A stretch of 64,000 nt of DNA. It comes from Castanea sativa (lineage: Eukaryota; Streptophyta; Magnoliopsida; Fagales; Fagaceae). The position numbers were made by a program, and so were the translations under genes. The notes under the pieces are model-generated. The model worked only from the letters and a program-made list of their open reading frames with translations, did not search any database and had not been told where the DNA came from. Location: contig NC_134016.1 in the NCBI RefSeq assembly GCF_040712315.1, forward strand, positions 20,386,390 through 20,450,389, written 5' to 3'. Of this stretch, positions 1 to 10,152 are shown one piece after another. Every line of letters begins with the position of its first letter. Position 1 is the stretch's first letter.

Positions 1-268
1 CAGACTCATGTTTTAGTCAAACTTCTTTATCTCCTTGGATGACCCATGACCCAGTAAAAGCTCCACTAATTACCTAGTGTTACTCTCTCTCTCTCTCTCT
101 CACCAAAAAGCCGCCATCATGGATAGAGAAGGGAAAAATAATGAATAAAAATGCACGGACCAAGTAGAAAGGAGATTGTCAAAGCTATCAGGCACAGCAG
201 AAATGGCATCTAATTGTGTGAAATAAGTTGGTTCATACCGTTAACTAGATAACAATCCATAGCAAACC
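1..268. other. Non-coding left edge with a CT microsatellite
   Basis: No coding signal is seen. A perfect (CT)n run lies at about 82-102. If the kinase exons at 10153-12520 belong to a gene running off the left edge, this stretch would be intronic or carry flanking sequence; that is inference only. Confidence 0.5.
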
Positions 269-906
269 TTTTTTTTTTTTTTGACAAGTAAGAGATGAAA
301 TTTTATTAAACAAAAAAAAGAGGCATTAGGTTCATGATAATGAATACAAAGGAACAAAAAAAAAAAACAAAAATAGAGAAATCAAAAGGGAGGTCCAAGG
401 GAAATAGGAAAATCAAAAGGGGAAAAACAATCAGCGAAACCCTAACACCTAGAGCAATCAAAAAGAGTGCAGTGAAACCCAGATTTTAATTGATCCATGG
501 AGCTCTCAGAATTATCAAATGAGCAGCGATTCTTCTCTTCCAAACAATCCACATCAAGCATCCCAGAATTAAGTTCCAAATATCCGAACCATGTTTCCCA
601 AGCCAATTTCTCCAGAAAAATAAAAAAATTCTTCTCCGACTCTGGCATGACCCAATAAATCCCAAACAACTGAAGCACATCCCCCCACAGCGCATGGGCA
701 ACATCACAGTGCAGAAAGTGATGAACTACTGATTCTCCCTCCCTTTGGAAAATACAGCACTGATTCGCTAATAGCAAACCCCTCCGCATAAGATTATCCA
801 ACATAAGAATCAAATTCCAAGCTGCTGTACACAAAAAGAATGCGACCTTCATAGGAAGTTGATGTTTGCCAATGACTAATCTCATGCTAATTGTTAGTAC
901 CATTTC
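269..906 (-). mobile_element. 5'-truncated LINE, 3' terminal part (zf-RVT domain)
   Basis: On the minus strand the sequence ends in a poly-A tail, seen as poly-T at 269-282. It encodes the C-terminal zinc-finger region typical of plant LINE reverse transcriptases: a 'KVAFF..TAAWN' stretch near 830-865, then 'LDNLMRRG', a Cys/His pattern 'C...HHFLHC' and 'ALW..VLQLFG'. The reading frame is open from 918 down to 442 but lacks the RT catalytic core, so this is a dead, 5'-truncated copy. Its 5' boundary with the plus-strand LINE near 906 is approximate, and I could not identify target-site duplications. Confidence 0.8.
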
Positions 907-959
907 TACTGAGCACAATGATCCATAACATCTAGTCCCTCACATGTCTTTTTGAGCTG

Positions 960-1145
960 TTGATGGTTCAAGATCACGTAAAAGGAGCTCAGGTGGTAGA
1001 AACTGTACCAAATTCGAATTGGGTGTCCCAGTTGATGAAAAGTTTTTGTAATATGGTGGGTTTTCCTATTGTGAAACATGAAGCTCAATGTTTGGCTTTG
1101 TTTTGCCTTCTTGAACAAGAATGTCTTGAGGTGAAGGGAGCTTAA
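960..1145 (+). pseudogene. Tail of LINE ORF1 (nucleic-acid-binding protein)
   Basis: An open stretch of 61 codons directly upstream of the LINE endonuclease start. Position and composition fit the C-terminal part of plant LINE ORF1, which carries the gag-like DUF4283/zinc-knuckle protein, but no zinc knuckle is visible. The family link rests on context and is inferred. Confidence 0.4.
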
Positions 1146-1363
1146 GGGGGTAATTTCTAATGCTAATTATGACAATGTCTACTCTAGGAGTAAGAGCAGA
1201 GTTTCTTCAAATGCTGTGGGGGCTGTTGGTAGCTTTAAATTACTCTACAACTGCTTTCTTGGAATATAAGGGGGCTCAACAATCCCCGAAAGAGAGAGGT
1301 TTGTGAGAATCTTCTCAAACAGTGGAAGTGTGATATTGTTTGTTTCTAGGAAACTAAAGCGCC

Positions 1364-1414
1364 TTCTATTGACACTGTTTTTTTCTTTTTATAAGTTCTA
1401 TTGACACTGTTTTT
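1364..1414. mobile_element. Ultra-short LINE insertion flanked by target-site duplication
   Basis: A 19-base direct repeat beginning TTCTATTGACACTG occurs at 1364-1382 and 1396-1414 inside the LINE A endonuclease. Between the copies lies only a T-rich tag ending 'ataag' (about 1383-1395). The two minus-strand LINEs nearby show a comparable tag after their poly-T ('ataagtaag' at 2773, 'acaagtaag' at 284). The simplest reading is a target-primed LINE insertion that aborted after copying the tail. Confidence 0.65.
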
Positions 1415-1712
1415 GTTCGGAGTTTATGGGGTAGTCCTTTCATCGATTGGCAGTTTTGGATGTTGTCCAGACATCAGGAGGGGTCTTGCTAATTTGAGAT
1501 AAGAGGGTATTTGAAAAAATGGATGTAATGGTTGGGCAGTTTTCTATCAATGTCTTACTAAGAGGGTGGTGGATGATTTTGTTTGGGCTTGTACTGGTGT
1601 GTATGGCCCCAATGATGATGGATTACGGTCTGTTTTGTAGGAGGAGTTATCAGGGGTGTGTGCTAGGTGGCCTATGGCATGGTGTTTAGTAGGAGATTTC
1701 AACATTATTAGG

Positions 1713-2702
1713 CTAAGTTGCACGGACATGGACACGATGGGGATACGGAAATTTTTGAAAAATAAGGATACAACACGGCGCGGACACGGAAATTAAATAA
1801 TTAATTAAATTTTATATTTAGGCATATTTTTTAATATTTTTAGACATAAAACACGTTTATGTCTAGAATTTAAATTATGTAAGAACTACATATAAGTAAA
1901 CTAACACCCAAAGTAGTACAATAATACACATAAAATGTTTAGAGTACAAACCAAAAGTTTAAATAGGCTACATTCATTTTAGTAAAATCACCTACAATAT
2001 TTAACTTTAATGAATAAATAAAACTATAGCAATACACAAAAAATCAAAAATCACTAAATTCATAATAAACATTATAATTTATAAGGAAAAACAAAACTAC
2101 AAAAGGCTGAGTAAAGGAAAAAAAATTCATAACGTCACTGTACTGTGATAGTGAGAGTGGGATTAAAAAAAAAACGCGTTATGAGTTATAACTCATAAGT
2201 AACAGTACACCCATTCAATGCATTCACCCAAATATCTAGGAAAAAAAAAACTGAGAGAGGGAAGAGAGAGGTCGGACCTGTTGTCCACGCCGAGAGAGTG
2301 AGAGATCAGAAGGGATAGGGCACGGCGTTGACGTCTATGGAGCTCGCTGATCAACCCGATCTAGCTCCAGCGAGGGACAGAGGGCAGCGGCAGCAAGCAG
2401 AGGTCAGAGAGAGGGTAGGTTGAGAACTTAAGATGTAGGTTTCAACTTTTAGTTTAATGACTTCTCAGACTTTAAGCTTTAGGGTATATCACAAAATCAA
2501 TGGTATTAGTAAGTCCATGCGTCAAAATTTGTGATTTTCTTTTCTTTTTCTTTTTTCACTGCTGGCGTGCCAGCGCCGTGTAGGAGAAGCAAAAAAAAAA
2601 GACACTGCTCAGACACCGGAGTTCGGCGAGTCGTATCGGTTTCGTGTCCTCTAGTGTCGGACACCAGTACATCGCCAAAAATGGCGTGTCGGTGCAACCT
2701 AG
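1713..2702. mobile_element. Non-autonomous hAT-like DNA transposon inside LINE A
   Basis: The 990-bp element is flanked by a perfect 8-bp target-site duplication TTATTAGG (1705-1712 and 2703-2710). Its ends form terminal inverted repeats: CTAAGTTGCACGGACATG on the left against CTAGGTTGCACCGACACG, the reverse complement of the right end (15 of 18 match). Removing it rejoins the LINE endonuclease frame after 'VGDFNIIR'. No transposase is encoded. The interior is AT-rich except for a GC-richer patch at 2260-2420. An 8-bp duplication fits the hAT superfamily; the TIR does not start with the usual CAGGG, so the superfamily is provisional. Confidence 0.8.
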
Positions 2703-2763
2703 TTATTAGGTACCCAAGTGAGAGGCTTGGCTGCCAGTCTTTTAGCCCGGCTATTTTTGCATT

Positions 2764-3185
2764 TTTTTTTTATATAAGTAAGAAGAGAATATTATTAATA
2801 AAAGAAAAGCAAGAACAATACAAGGAGTTCACGGTAGTGAACGAAGGAAAAAGGTACAAAAAGACAAAAGCAGCCCCTAATCTATTCTAATAGACGAAAG
2901 AAAATCCATAAGGGCAGAACAATCCGAGAAACCCCAACAACGAGCCCAGTCAAAAAGGGTCCATTGGCAAAGTTCTAATAACTGAACCACAGTTTTCCCC
3001 TCATCCTCAAAAGACCGCCGATTCCGTTCGGTCCAAATGGTCCATAATAAACAGCTTAGAACCAAATTCCAAATATCAGAACTATACTTCCCAAACCAAT
3101 TATACCAACAAAATAATAAGTCCACAACTGATCCTAGCATGAACCAATCGATCCCAAACAGCCGAAGCATATACATCCACAAATG
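2764..3185 (-). mobile_element. 5'-truncated LINE inserted in LINE A
   Basis: On the minus strand this encodes the last part of LINE ORF2: 'RLFGIDW', 'NLVLSCLLWTIWTERNRRSFED' region, and 'LFDWARCWG' (3182 down to 2877). It ends in a poly-A tail seen as poly-T from 2762. An 8-bp direct repeat TTTGCATT at 2756-2763 and 3186-3193 is the target-site duplication. The host LINE reading resumes after it ('LGF...'). It is younger than LINE A but has no RT core and cannot move by itself. Confidence 0.85.
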
Positions 3186-3272
3186 TTTGCATTCTTGGAT
3201 TTTATAGAGTAATTCTTTAGTTGATTTACCGTTACTTCTTTCATCTGGTTCAAAGATTTTGGTATATCCTCT

Positions 3273-5905
3273 ATGTCAAGAATTGACAGGGCATTGGTTT
3301 CTCTAGAATGGGAGGAACAATTTGAGAATGCATCCCAAAGGGTGCTTCCTCATGTTATTTCAGATCACTGCCACCTTTTGCTAGAAGATGGTGGTGTTCG
3401 ACAAGGTTGTAATGCCTTTAAATTTGAAAATATGTGGTTGAAAGCTGAGGGTTTTGTTGATAGAGCTCAGCAATGGTGGAATGGGTACTGTTTTGCGGGC
3501 TCTCCAAGTTTTATTTTGGCACAAAAATTAAAGACTCTGAAAGCAAATTTAAAAAAGTGGAACAGGGAGGAGTTTGGTGATTTGGCTTTTAGAAAGAAGA
3601 ATTTGCTGACCGAACTTATGGGTTTAGATGTTAAAGAGGAGTCGGTGGGTCTATCAAATGAGGAATAGAATCATCGTATTCAAATCAAAGGTGACATAGA
3701 ACATTTGGCTTCTCTAGAGAAGACTTTCTAGAGACAAAAGTCTCGTGCCTTGTATGTGAAGGAGGGAGACAATAATACTTGCTTCTTTCATAGATTAGCA
3801 AACTCCCATAGGAATGCTAATCAAATTAAGAGGATCGAGGTGGATGGTGTTCTTTATGAGGATGAAGCTGATGTACGCTCTCAATTAGCTCACTTCTATC
3901 AGCGATTGTATCAGGAAACTGAGGTTGGGCGCCCTACTATGGATGGATTAGATTTTGCATGTATTGAAAGAGGATGAGAGGTTGTCTTTAGAGAGGGAGT
4001 TCACGAAGGAGGAAGTCATCCAGGTCTTGAAGGAGATGGAGGGTGATAAAGCCCCTAGTCCTAATGGTTTCACCACGTCTTTTCTTTTCACAAATGTTGG
4101 AGTGTTGTGGAAAAGGATGTCATGGATTTTTTTGATTACTTTCATCGGCACTCTGTGTTTGAACGATCCATGAATGCTTCTTTTCTCACTTTAATCCCTA
4201 AGAAGTGTAATGCCGTTAACATTAAAGATTTTCACCCTATCAGTCTAGATGCGAGAGAGGAGCTGCGGGGTCTCTCGAATGAGGATCAGATTCATCGTAT
4301 TCAACTCAAAGCTAACATAGAACAGTTGGCTTCTCTTGAGGAAATTTCCTGGAGACAAAAATCTCGAGCTTTGTATATGAAGGAAGGAGATAATAATACT
4401 CGCTTCTTTCATAGATTAGCAAACTCTCATAGAAATGCTAATCATATTAAGAGGATTGAGATGGATGGTGTTCTTTATGAGGATGAGTCAGATGTGCGCT
4501 CTCAGTTAGTTCGCTTCTATCAGGGGCTGTATGAGGAATCTGAATTGGGTCGCCCTACTATGGAAGGATTAGAATTTGCTTGCATTGAAGAGGAGGAGAG
4601 GTTGACCCTAGAGAAGGAGTTCACAAATGAGGAAGTATTACACGTCTTAAGGGAGATGGAGGGTGATAAAGCCCTTGGTCCTGACGGGTTCACCATGGCT
4701 TTCTTTCACAATTGTTGGAGTGTGGTGGAAAAGGATGTCATGGATTTCTTTGATTACTTTCGTCGACACTCTGTGTTTAAACGGTCTTTGAATGCTTCGT
4801 TTCTCACTTTAATTCCTAAGAAGAGTAATGCTGTTAACATTACAGATTTCCGCCCTATCAGTCTGGTGGGCAGTGTGTACAAGTTGTTGTCCAAGGTATT
4901 GGCTAACAGGTTAAGGGTGGTTTTGGATAAACTCATCTCTGAGACTCAAAATTCGTTTGTTGGTGGTAGGTAGATTTTGGATTCAGTGCTCATTGCAAAT
5001 GAGTGTCTGGATAGTAGGTTGAAGAGTCGATTACCGGGTGTGGTTTGCAAGCTTGATATTGAAAAAGCATATGACCATGTAAACTGGGAGGCCTTGTTTT
5101 ATCTGTTGGACTAGATGGGGTTTGGGTTGAAATGGAGGGGGTGAATTAAGGCTTGTGTTATTTTTGTCCATTTTTCTGTCCTGGTAAATGGTTCCCCTGA
5201 AGGTTTTTTTGAAAGCTCCCGGGGGTTGAGACAAGGAGACCTTTTATCCCCGCTTTTGTTTCTCTTGATTATGGAGGCTTTAAGCCGAATTTTGAAAAAG
5301 ACATAGGAGAATAATCTTATTCAGGGGTTTCATGTGGGAGCAGTGAATTCTGTTGGTGTGCAGATTTCCCATTTGTTGTTTGCGGACGACACTATCTTAT
5401 TTTGTGATGTCTCTAGGGATCAGTTGCATCCATAAGGTTGGTGATGTCTTGTTTTCAAGCTTTTACGGGTTTGAAGGTCAATGTTGGGAAAAGTGAGATT
5501 GTTCCTGTTGGAGAGGTGAATAATATAGTTGCATTGGCTAGTATTCTTCAATGTAGAGTGGGGAGTTTGCCTATGAAATACCTGGGGATGCCTTTGGGAA
5601 CTTCTTTTAAGACTGTTTCGATTTGGAATCCTATTTTAGAGAAGATGGAGAAGAGACTATCAGGGTGGAAACGTCTCTACTTATCTAAGGGTGGCAGGCT
5701 CACTTTACTAAAAAGTACTCTATCGAGTCTTCCTACGTACTTTTTATCTCTCTTCACTATTCCTAAAGCTATGGCTGCTAGAATGGAAAGGATTCAGAGG
5801 AATTTTCTTTGGGGGTCTTCTGAGGGGAGTTTCAAATATCCTTTGGTGGCTTGGGATAAGGTGTGTTTACCTGTTAAATTGGAGAGGGCTGGGGATAAGG
5901 AGTGA
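3273..5905 (+). pseudogene. LINE A ORF2: endonuclease end and reverse transcriptase, broken
   Basis: Frame pieces 3273-3668, 3750-3977, 3955-4173, 4107-4973 and 5438-5905 together cover the end of the endonuclease ('MSRIDRALVS..WEEQF'), the linker, the palm ('LGPDGFTMAFF', 'NASFLTLIPKK', '[23 protein letters not shown]'-type motifs) and the thumb ('MKYLGMPLG', '[17 protein letters not shown]'). Stops sit at 3666, 3729, 4972 and 5113 among others. The linker to palm segment is present twice (see the duplication entry). The product would have copied LINE RNA at nicked target DNA; this copy cannot. Confidence 0.85.
3630..4862 (+). repeat. Diverged tandem duplication inside the LINE A ORF2
   Basis: The segment from about 3630 to 4246 recurs at about 4247-4862. 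Both copies run from 'GLSNE..HRIQ..' through 'MKEGDNNTRFFHRLANSHRNA', 'DGVLYEDE', 'EGDKA' and 'NASFLTLIPKK' to the 'F.PISL' RT motif. The first copy jumps at 'cctatcagtct' (about 4233-4243) back to the linker, while the second carries on into the rest of RT. The copies differ at many positions (visually about one in ten), so this is not a recent slippage event. Confidence 0.75.
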
Positions 5906-6113
5906 GGCGTTGTTTAATCAAGCTCTATTAGGGAAATGGTTGTGGCATTTTGGGCAAGAAGTTACCCATCTCTAGCGGAGAGTTATCTCCACAAAATATG
6001 GTGAGGGTCAAGGGGGGTGGTGTACTAAAGTGTGCAGGAGGACCCATGGTTGTGGTCTTTGGAGAAGCATTCATAAAGGGTGAGAGAGTTTTTCTAAGCA
6101 CCTATCTTTTGTA

Positions 6114-6971
6114 GTGGGTGACGGCACCCGCATCCGATTCTGGCATGATAGGTGGATTGGGGATTATGCCCTAAAAGATCTCTACCTTGAGCTCTATGTG
6201 TGTTCAGTTGCCAAGGATGCTTGCATTTCTGAGGTTTTGTGGCTTCCGGAAGGAGGTACTACTAAAGTGTGGAATTTAAGGTTCTTTAGAGCTTTTGAAG
6301 ATTGGGAGCTAGCTGCTTCTTTTTCTCTTATTCATTTTATCCAACCTCATATTCCTCGGGGGGATAGGAGGGATACTCTTTGTTGGCGGCTCAAAGGCAA
6401 TGGTAAGTTTGATACCCGCTCTTATTACCGAGCAATTTAGGGTTCCTCGAATTTTTTGTTTCCTTAGAAGGGTGTCTGGAAACCAAAGGTTCCTAAGCGA
6501 GTAGCTTTCTTCTTGTGGACAGCTGTACACGGTCGGATTCTCACATTGGATAATCTCATGATTAGGGGTCATCGCTCCTTGGTAAATCGGTGTTATAAGT
6601 GTTGTTATGATGGGGAGTCAGTAGACCACCTTCTTCTTCATTGTACTGTTTCACATACCTTATGGACTCTTATACTTCAAGCTTTTGGTATTCACTAGGT
6701 TATGCCAAGATCAGTGACGGGGTTGTTATCTTGTTGGCATCAGTGGCTTGGGAAGCTTAACTCAAATATTTGGAATTTGATTCCAGGGTGTTTAATGTGG
6801 ATTGTTTGGTTGGAACGGAATCGTCGCTCCTTTGAGAACACGGAGAAGACGTTGGATGAGTTAAAGGTTTTATACCAGCGTAGCCTTTTTGAGTGGTCTC
6901 GTTGTTGGGATTTTACTGATTCTTCGTCTCTTTCAGAGTTTATGTTTTCCCTTAGATTATTCTTCCCTTAG
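6114..6971 (+). pseudogene. LINE A C-terminal zf-RVT region
   Basis: Pieces 6114-6440, 6513-6698 and 6702-6971 form the region after the RT: 'GTRIRFWHDRWIGD' (a signature of plant LINE ORF2), 'DTLCWRLKGNGKFDTRSYY', then the zinc-binding 'NRCYKCCYDGESVDHLLLHC' core, 'FGIH' and 'CLMWIVWLERNRRSFE'. Internal stops at 6438 and 6697 break it. The 3' UTR and poly-A follow directly (to 7081). Confidence 0.85.
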
Positions 6972-7314
6972 TTTTTCTTTCTTTGTCTCTTACTGTTCAT
7001 CATCATGAACATCCTGTACTATTCTTTTTTCTTTTTTTTTTCTAATTAATATTAGTTCTTTGATTACCTATCAAAAAAAAAGTTTGGTGAGTAGTGTGTA
7101 CAAGCTACTGTCCAAGGTGTTAACTAACAGATTGAGGGCGGTTTTGGATAATCTCATCACTGAGTCTCAAAATTCCTTTGTTGGCAAAAGGTAGATTTTG
7201 GATTCAGTGCTCATTGCAAATGAATGCCTGGATAGTCGGTTGAAGAGTCGGTTACCGGGTGTGGTTTGCAAGCTTGATATTGAAAAAGCATACGATCATG
7301 TGAGCTAGGATGCC

Positions 7315-8316
7315 TTGTTTCATCTGTTGGACCGGATGGGTTTTGGGGTGAGATGGAGGGGGTGGATTAAGGCTTGTGTCACTTCTGTCCATTTTTTAGT
7401 CCTGGTAAATGGATCCCCCGAACGTTTTTTTGGAAACTCTCATGGTTTGAGACAAGGTGATTCATTATGCCCACTCTTGTTTCTTTTGATAATGGAGGTT
7501 TTAAGTAAAATTTTGAGGAAGATATAGGAGAGCAATCTTATTCGGGGTTTTCGTGTGGGAGCGGTGAATTATGTCGGTGTGTGTATTTTCCATTTATTGT
7601 TTGCTAATGATACTATCTTATTTTGTGATGCTTCTAGGGAACAACTGTTGTCCATAAGGTTGGCTTTGTCTTGTTTCCAAGCTTTCACGGGGTTGAAGGT
7701 TAATGCTGGGAAAAGTGAGATTGTCCCTGTTGGGGAGGTGAATAATTTAGAAGTTCTAGCCAATATTCTTCATTGTAGAGTGGGCAGTTTGCCTATGAAA
7801 TATTTGGGGATGCTGTTGGGAACTTCGTTTAAGACAACTTCGATTTGAAATCCTATTTTGGAGAAAATGGAGAAGAAATTATCAAGGTGGAAGCATCTCT
7901 ATTTATTTAAGGGGGGTAGACTCACATTATTGAAAAGTACTCTCTTAAGTCTCCCAACATATTTTATATCTCTTTTTACTATTCCTAAAGTTGTGGCTAC
8001 TAGATTGGAAAGCATTCAGAGGAATTTTCTTTGGAGGTCTTCTGAGGGGAGTTTCAAGCATCCTTTGGTGGCTTGGGAAAAGGTGTGTTTACCCATTGAG
8101 TTGGGCGGTTTGGAGATAAGAAGTATGGTGTCTTTTAATCAAGCTATATTAGGAAAATGGTTGTGGAGGTATGGTCAAGAAGTTACCCATCTTTGGCGGA
8201 GGGTTATCTCCACAAAATATGGTCAAGGTCAAGAGGGTGGAGTACTAAAGCATGCAAGAGAGCTCATGGATAACCCTCCACAAAATATGGCAAGGGTAAG
8301 GGGGGTGGAGTACTAA
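7315..8316 (+). pseudogene. LINE B reverse transcriptase, broken
   Basis: Open pieces 7315-7527, 7555-7848 and 7858-8316 encode palm and thumb segments of a LINE RT ('[16 protein letters not shown]', '[13 protein letters not shown]', '[15 protein letters not shown]', '[17 protein letters not shown]'). Stops at 7525 and 7846 interrupt the frame. The second Asp-containing active-site motif is mutated (FANDT). No N-terminal endonuclease is present because of 5' truncation. Confidence 0.85.
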
Positions 8317-8343
8317 AGTACGCAGGAGAGCTCATGGATGTGG
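8210..8343 (+). repeat. 68-bp tandem duplication in LINE B
   Basis: The stretch starting CCACAAAATATGG at 8210 is repeated from 8278 with a 68-bp period; both copies run through 'ggtggagtactaaag' to 'gagctcatgga'. LINE A has a single copy of this stretch (about 5991-6050), so the duplication arose in LINE B or its source copy. At 68 bp it shifts the frame. Confidence 0.7.
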
Positions 8344-8389
8344 TCTTTGGCGAAGCATTCATGAAGGGTGGGAAAGCTATTCTAAGCAT

Positions 8390-9157
8390 TTGTCTTTTGT
8401 AGTGGGTGAAGGTACTCGTATCCGGTTCTGGCATGATAGGTGGATTGGTGATAATACCCTAAAATTTCTCTATCTTGACCTCTACTTGTGTTCAGCTAAC
8501 AAGGATGTTTGTATTTCTAAGGTGTTGTGGCTTCCTGAAGGGGGTATTGTTAGAATTTGGAATTTAAGGTTTTATAAAGAATTTGAAGACTGGGAGCTAG
8601 CTGCATCTTATTCTCTCCTTGAGTTTATCCAATCTCATATTCCTCGGGGTGAAAGGAGTGATACTCTTCATTGGAGGCTCAAAGGAGATGGTAAGTTTGA
8701 CACCCAATCTTTCTATCATGCGATGCAGGGAAGTCAGGATTCTTTATTTCCTTGGAAGGGTGTATGGAAACCAAAGGTTCCTAAGCGAGTGGCTTTCTTT
8801 TTGTGGACAATTGTTCATGGTCGGATTCTTTCTTTGGATAATCTCATGATTAAGGGCCGCTCTTTGGCAAAACGGTGTTGTATGTGTCATTGTGATGAGG
8901 AGTCAATGGGCCACCTTCTTCTTCATTGTCCTGTTACATATACCTTATGGACTTTTATGCTTCAGGCTTTCGGTATTCATTGGGTTATCCCAAGAATAGT
9001 GGCAGGATTGTTATTTTGTTGGCATCAGTGGCTTGGGAATAATACTTCAAATATCTGGAATTTGATTCCAGGTTGCTTGATGTGGATTGTTTGGTTGGAA
9101 CGAAATCGTCGTTCCTTTGAGGACACTGAGAAGACTTTGGAAGAGTTAAAGGTTTAA
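8390..9157 (+). pseudogene. LINE B C-terminal zf-RVT region, 255 codons open
   Basis: The longest open LINE segment here: 'GTRIRFWHDRWIGD' near its start, then 'DTLHWRLKGDGKFDTQSFYH', 'KVPKRVAFFLWTIVHGRILSLDNLM', a Cys/His core 'CCMCHCDEE....HLLLHC', and 'CLMWIVWLERNRRSFEDTEKTLEELKV'. The frame stops shortly before the natural end of the family ('SLFEWSRC'). It is the C-terminal part of ORF2, not a separate gene. Confidence 0.85.
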
Positions 9158-9381
9158 TGTCACCGTAGTCTGTTTGAGTGGTCTCGTTGTTGAGGTTTTA
9201 CTGATTGTTCCTCTCTCTCTGAGTTTATGTTTTCTCTTAGATTAGTTTCCTGATGTCCCTATTCTCTGTTGTTTGATTTATCATTTTCTTCTTGTTCATC
9301 ATCATGAACAATTTGTATTTTTATTTTTTATTTTCTATTTTCATTAATAATATTTCTTTGATTACCTATCAAAAAAAAAAA

Positions 9382-10152
9382 CCACAATTGCAAATCTTCA
9401 CCAACAATTTTGTTATTAAGATTTTAAAAAGGGGGAAAACTCACAGCAAAGGAATCAGAAAAGGAAGATACCAAAGACCTTATATTACGGGCCTATAAAT
9501 AAATAGAATTAGTACTTGTTTCTGCTCACCAATTTGGCATCCACTAATTTTGGTAGCTTAATTGCTAAAGGTGAGACAAAAAGCAAGCTTTGCTACTTAT
9601 TTGGTAAAAGGAGAGATAAAAAGCAAAAAGCTAACCACTGTTTGCCAAACAGACAAGGGTGATTTTCAAGACCCATATACTTGGGGAAAAAAAATAAAAA
9701 TCTTTCCACAAGGGTGATTTTCAAGACCCATTTCTATGAATGTAGGGGTTGTTTTATAAGTTAGATACTATTAATTTACAAGTTGTTAGATTCCTGCCCT
9801 ACCATGGGCTAAAATAGTTGCAAAACAAAAAATGCAATGAAAGGCAAGCACAAATAAATACTCTCGGGTCAATATCAATTTATAGAAAAGGAATTAGTGT
9901 TCAGTAAAATAATATCTCCATGCTAGCAATAGGCTACTATCCATAAGAAAGGATAACTTTTCCCGATGGCCATTTCTTCTTTAAACAGTACAAGTGACAA
10001 GGGAAACTATGGAAAACAATCAAACATGCATTAACAACTGTTCTAGGCTAGAAAATTACTATAAACAAATGATATTAAAAGTTTAAGAGAGGGTGATCAA
10101 AGTTATGACACTAAAATCAAAACAGTATTTAATATTTTTCACGGTCTAAAAC
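9382..10152. other. Non-coding, likely intron 3 of the kinase gene
   Basis: No exon could be found here. A 23-bp direct repeat (9653-9675 and 9708-9730) flanks a 32-bp A-rich stretch. If the kinase gene continues to the left, this and the whole LINE stack form one very large intron. The expected next exon, encoding a GGGSGHEPAHAG motif of the DAK family, is not visible before the LINE boundary. Confidence 0.5.
9653..9730. repeat. 23-bp direct repeat around a 32-bp A-rich insert
   Basis: Identical 23-mers containing 'gggtgattttcaagaccc' lie at 9653-9675 and 9708-9730. The insert between them ends in an A-rich run. It could be repair filler or a minimal retroposon footprint. Confidence 0.55.

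Larger units (their letters stand above)
907..7081 (+). mobile_element. Long degenerate LINE (LINE A), interrupted by three insertions
   Basis: This is an L1-type plant LINE. Order of parts: tail of ORF1 (about 960-1145); endonuclease start with 'SWNIRGLNNP' at about 1257; endonuclease motifs 'GVYGPN' and 'LVGDFN' (about 1600-1705); endonuclease end 'SRIDRALVS' plus 'ISDHC' (3273-3370); reverse transcriptase including 'FRPISL' (4846) and the active site 'LLFADD' (about 5373-5395); and C-terminal zf-RVT (6500-6970). It ends in 'gattacctatc' plus poly-A (7073-7081). Many stops and frameshifts make it a dead copy. The insertions are at 1383-1395, 1713-2702 and 2764-3185, and a diverged internal duplication lies at about 3630-4862. 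The 5' end is approximate. Confidence 0.88.
7082..9381 (+). mobile_element. 5'-truncated LINE (LINE B), joined to the LINE A poly-A tail
   Basis: The copy starts in mid-RT ('[17 protein letters not shown]'-type motif, aligned with LINE A at about 4866) directly after the LINE A poly-A. It carries RT ('[24 protein letters not shown]' region), 'LLFANDTILFCD' (7590-7630), the thumb, 'GEGTRIRFWHDRWIGD' (8405), zf-RVT and poly-A (9371-9381). The RT active-site motif reads F-A-N-D where LINE A has F-A-D-D, so the catalytic aspartate is lost. Several stops are present. The 3' ends of A and B match closely, so they belong to one family. Confidence 0.87.

Noticed and set aside
2531..2890. 119-codon plus-strand frame
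   Set aside because: It crosses the right end of the hAT-like element, LINE A and the inserted LINE, so it spans three unrelated pieces.
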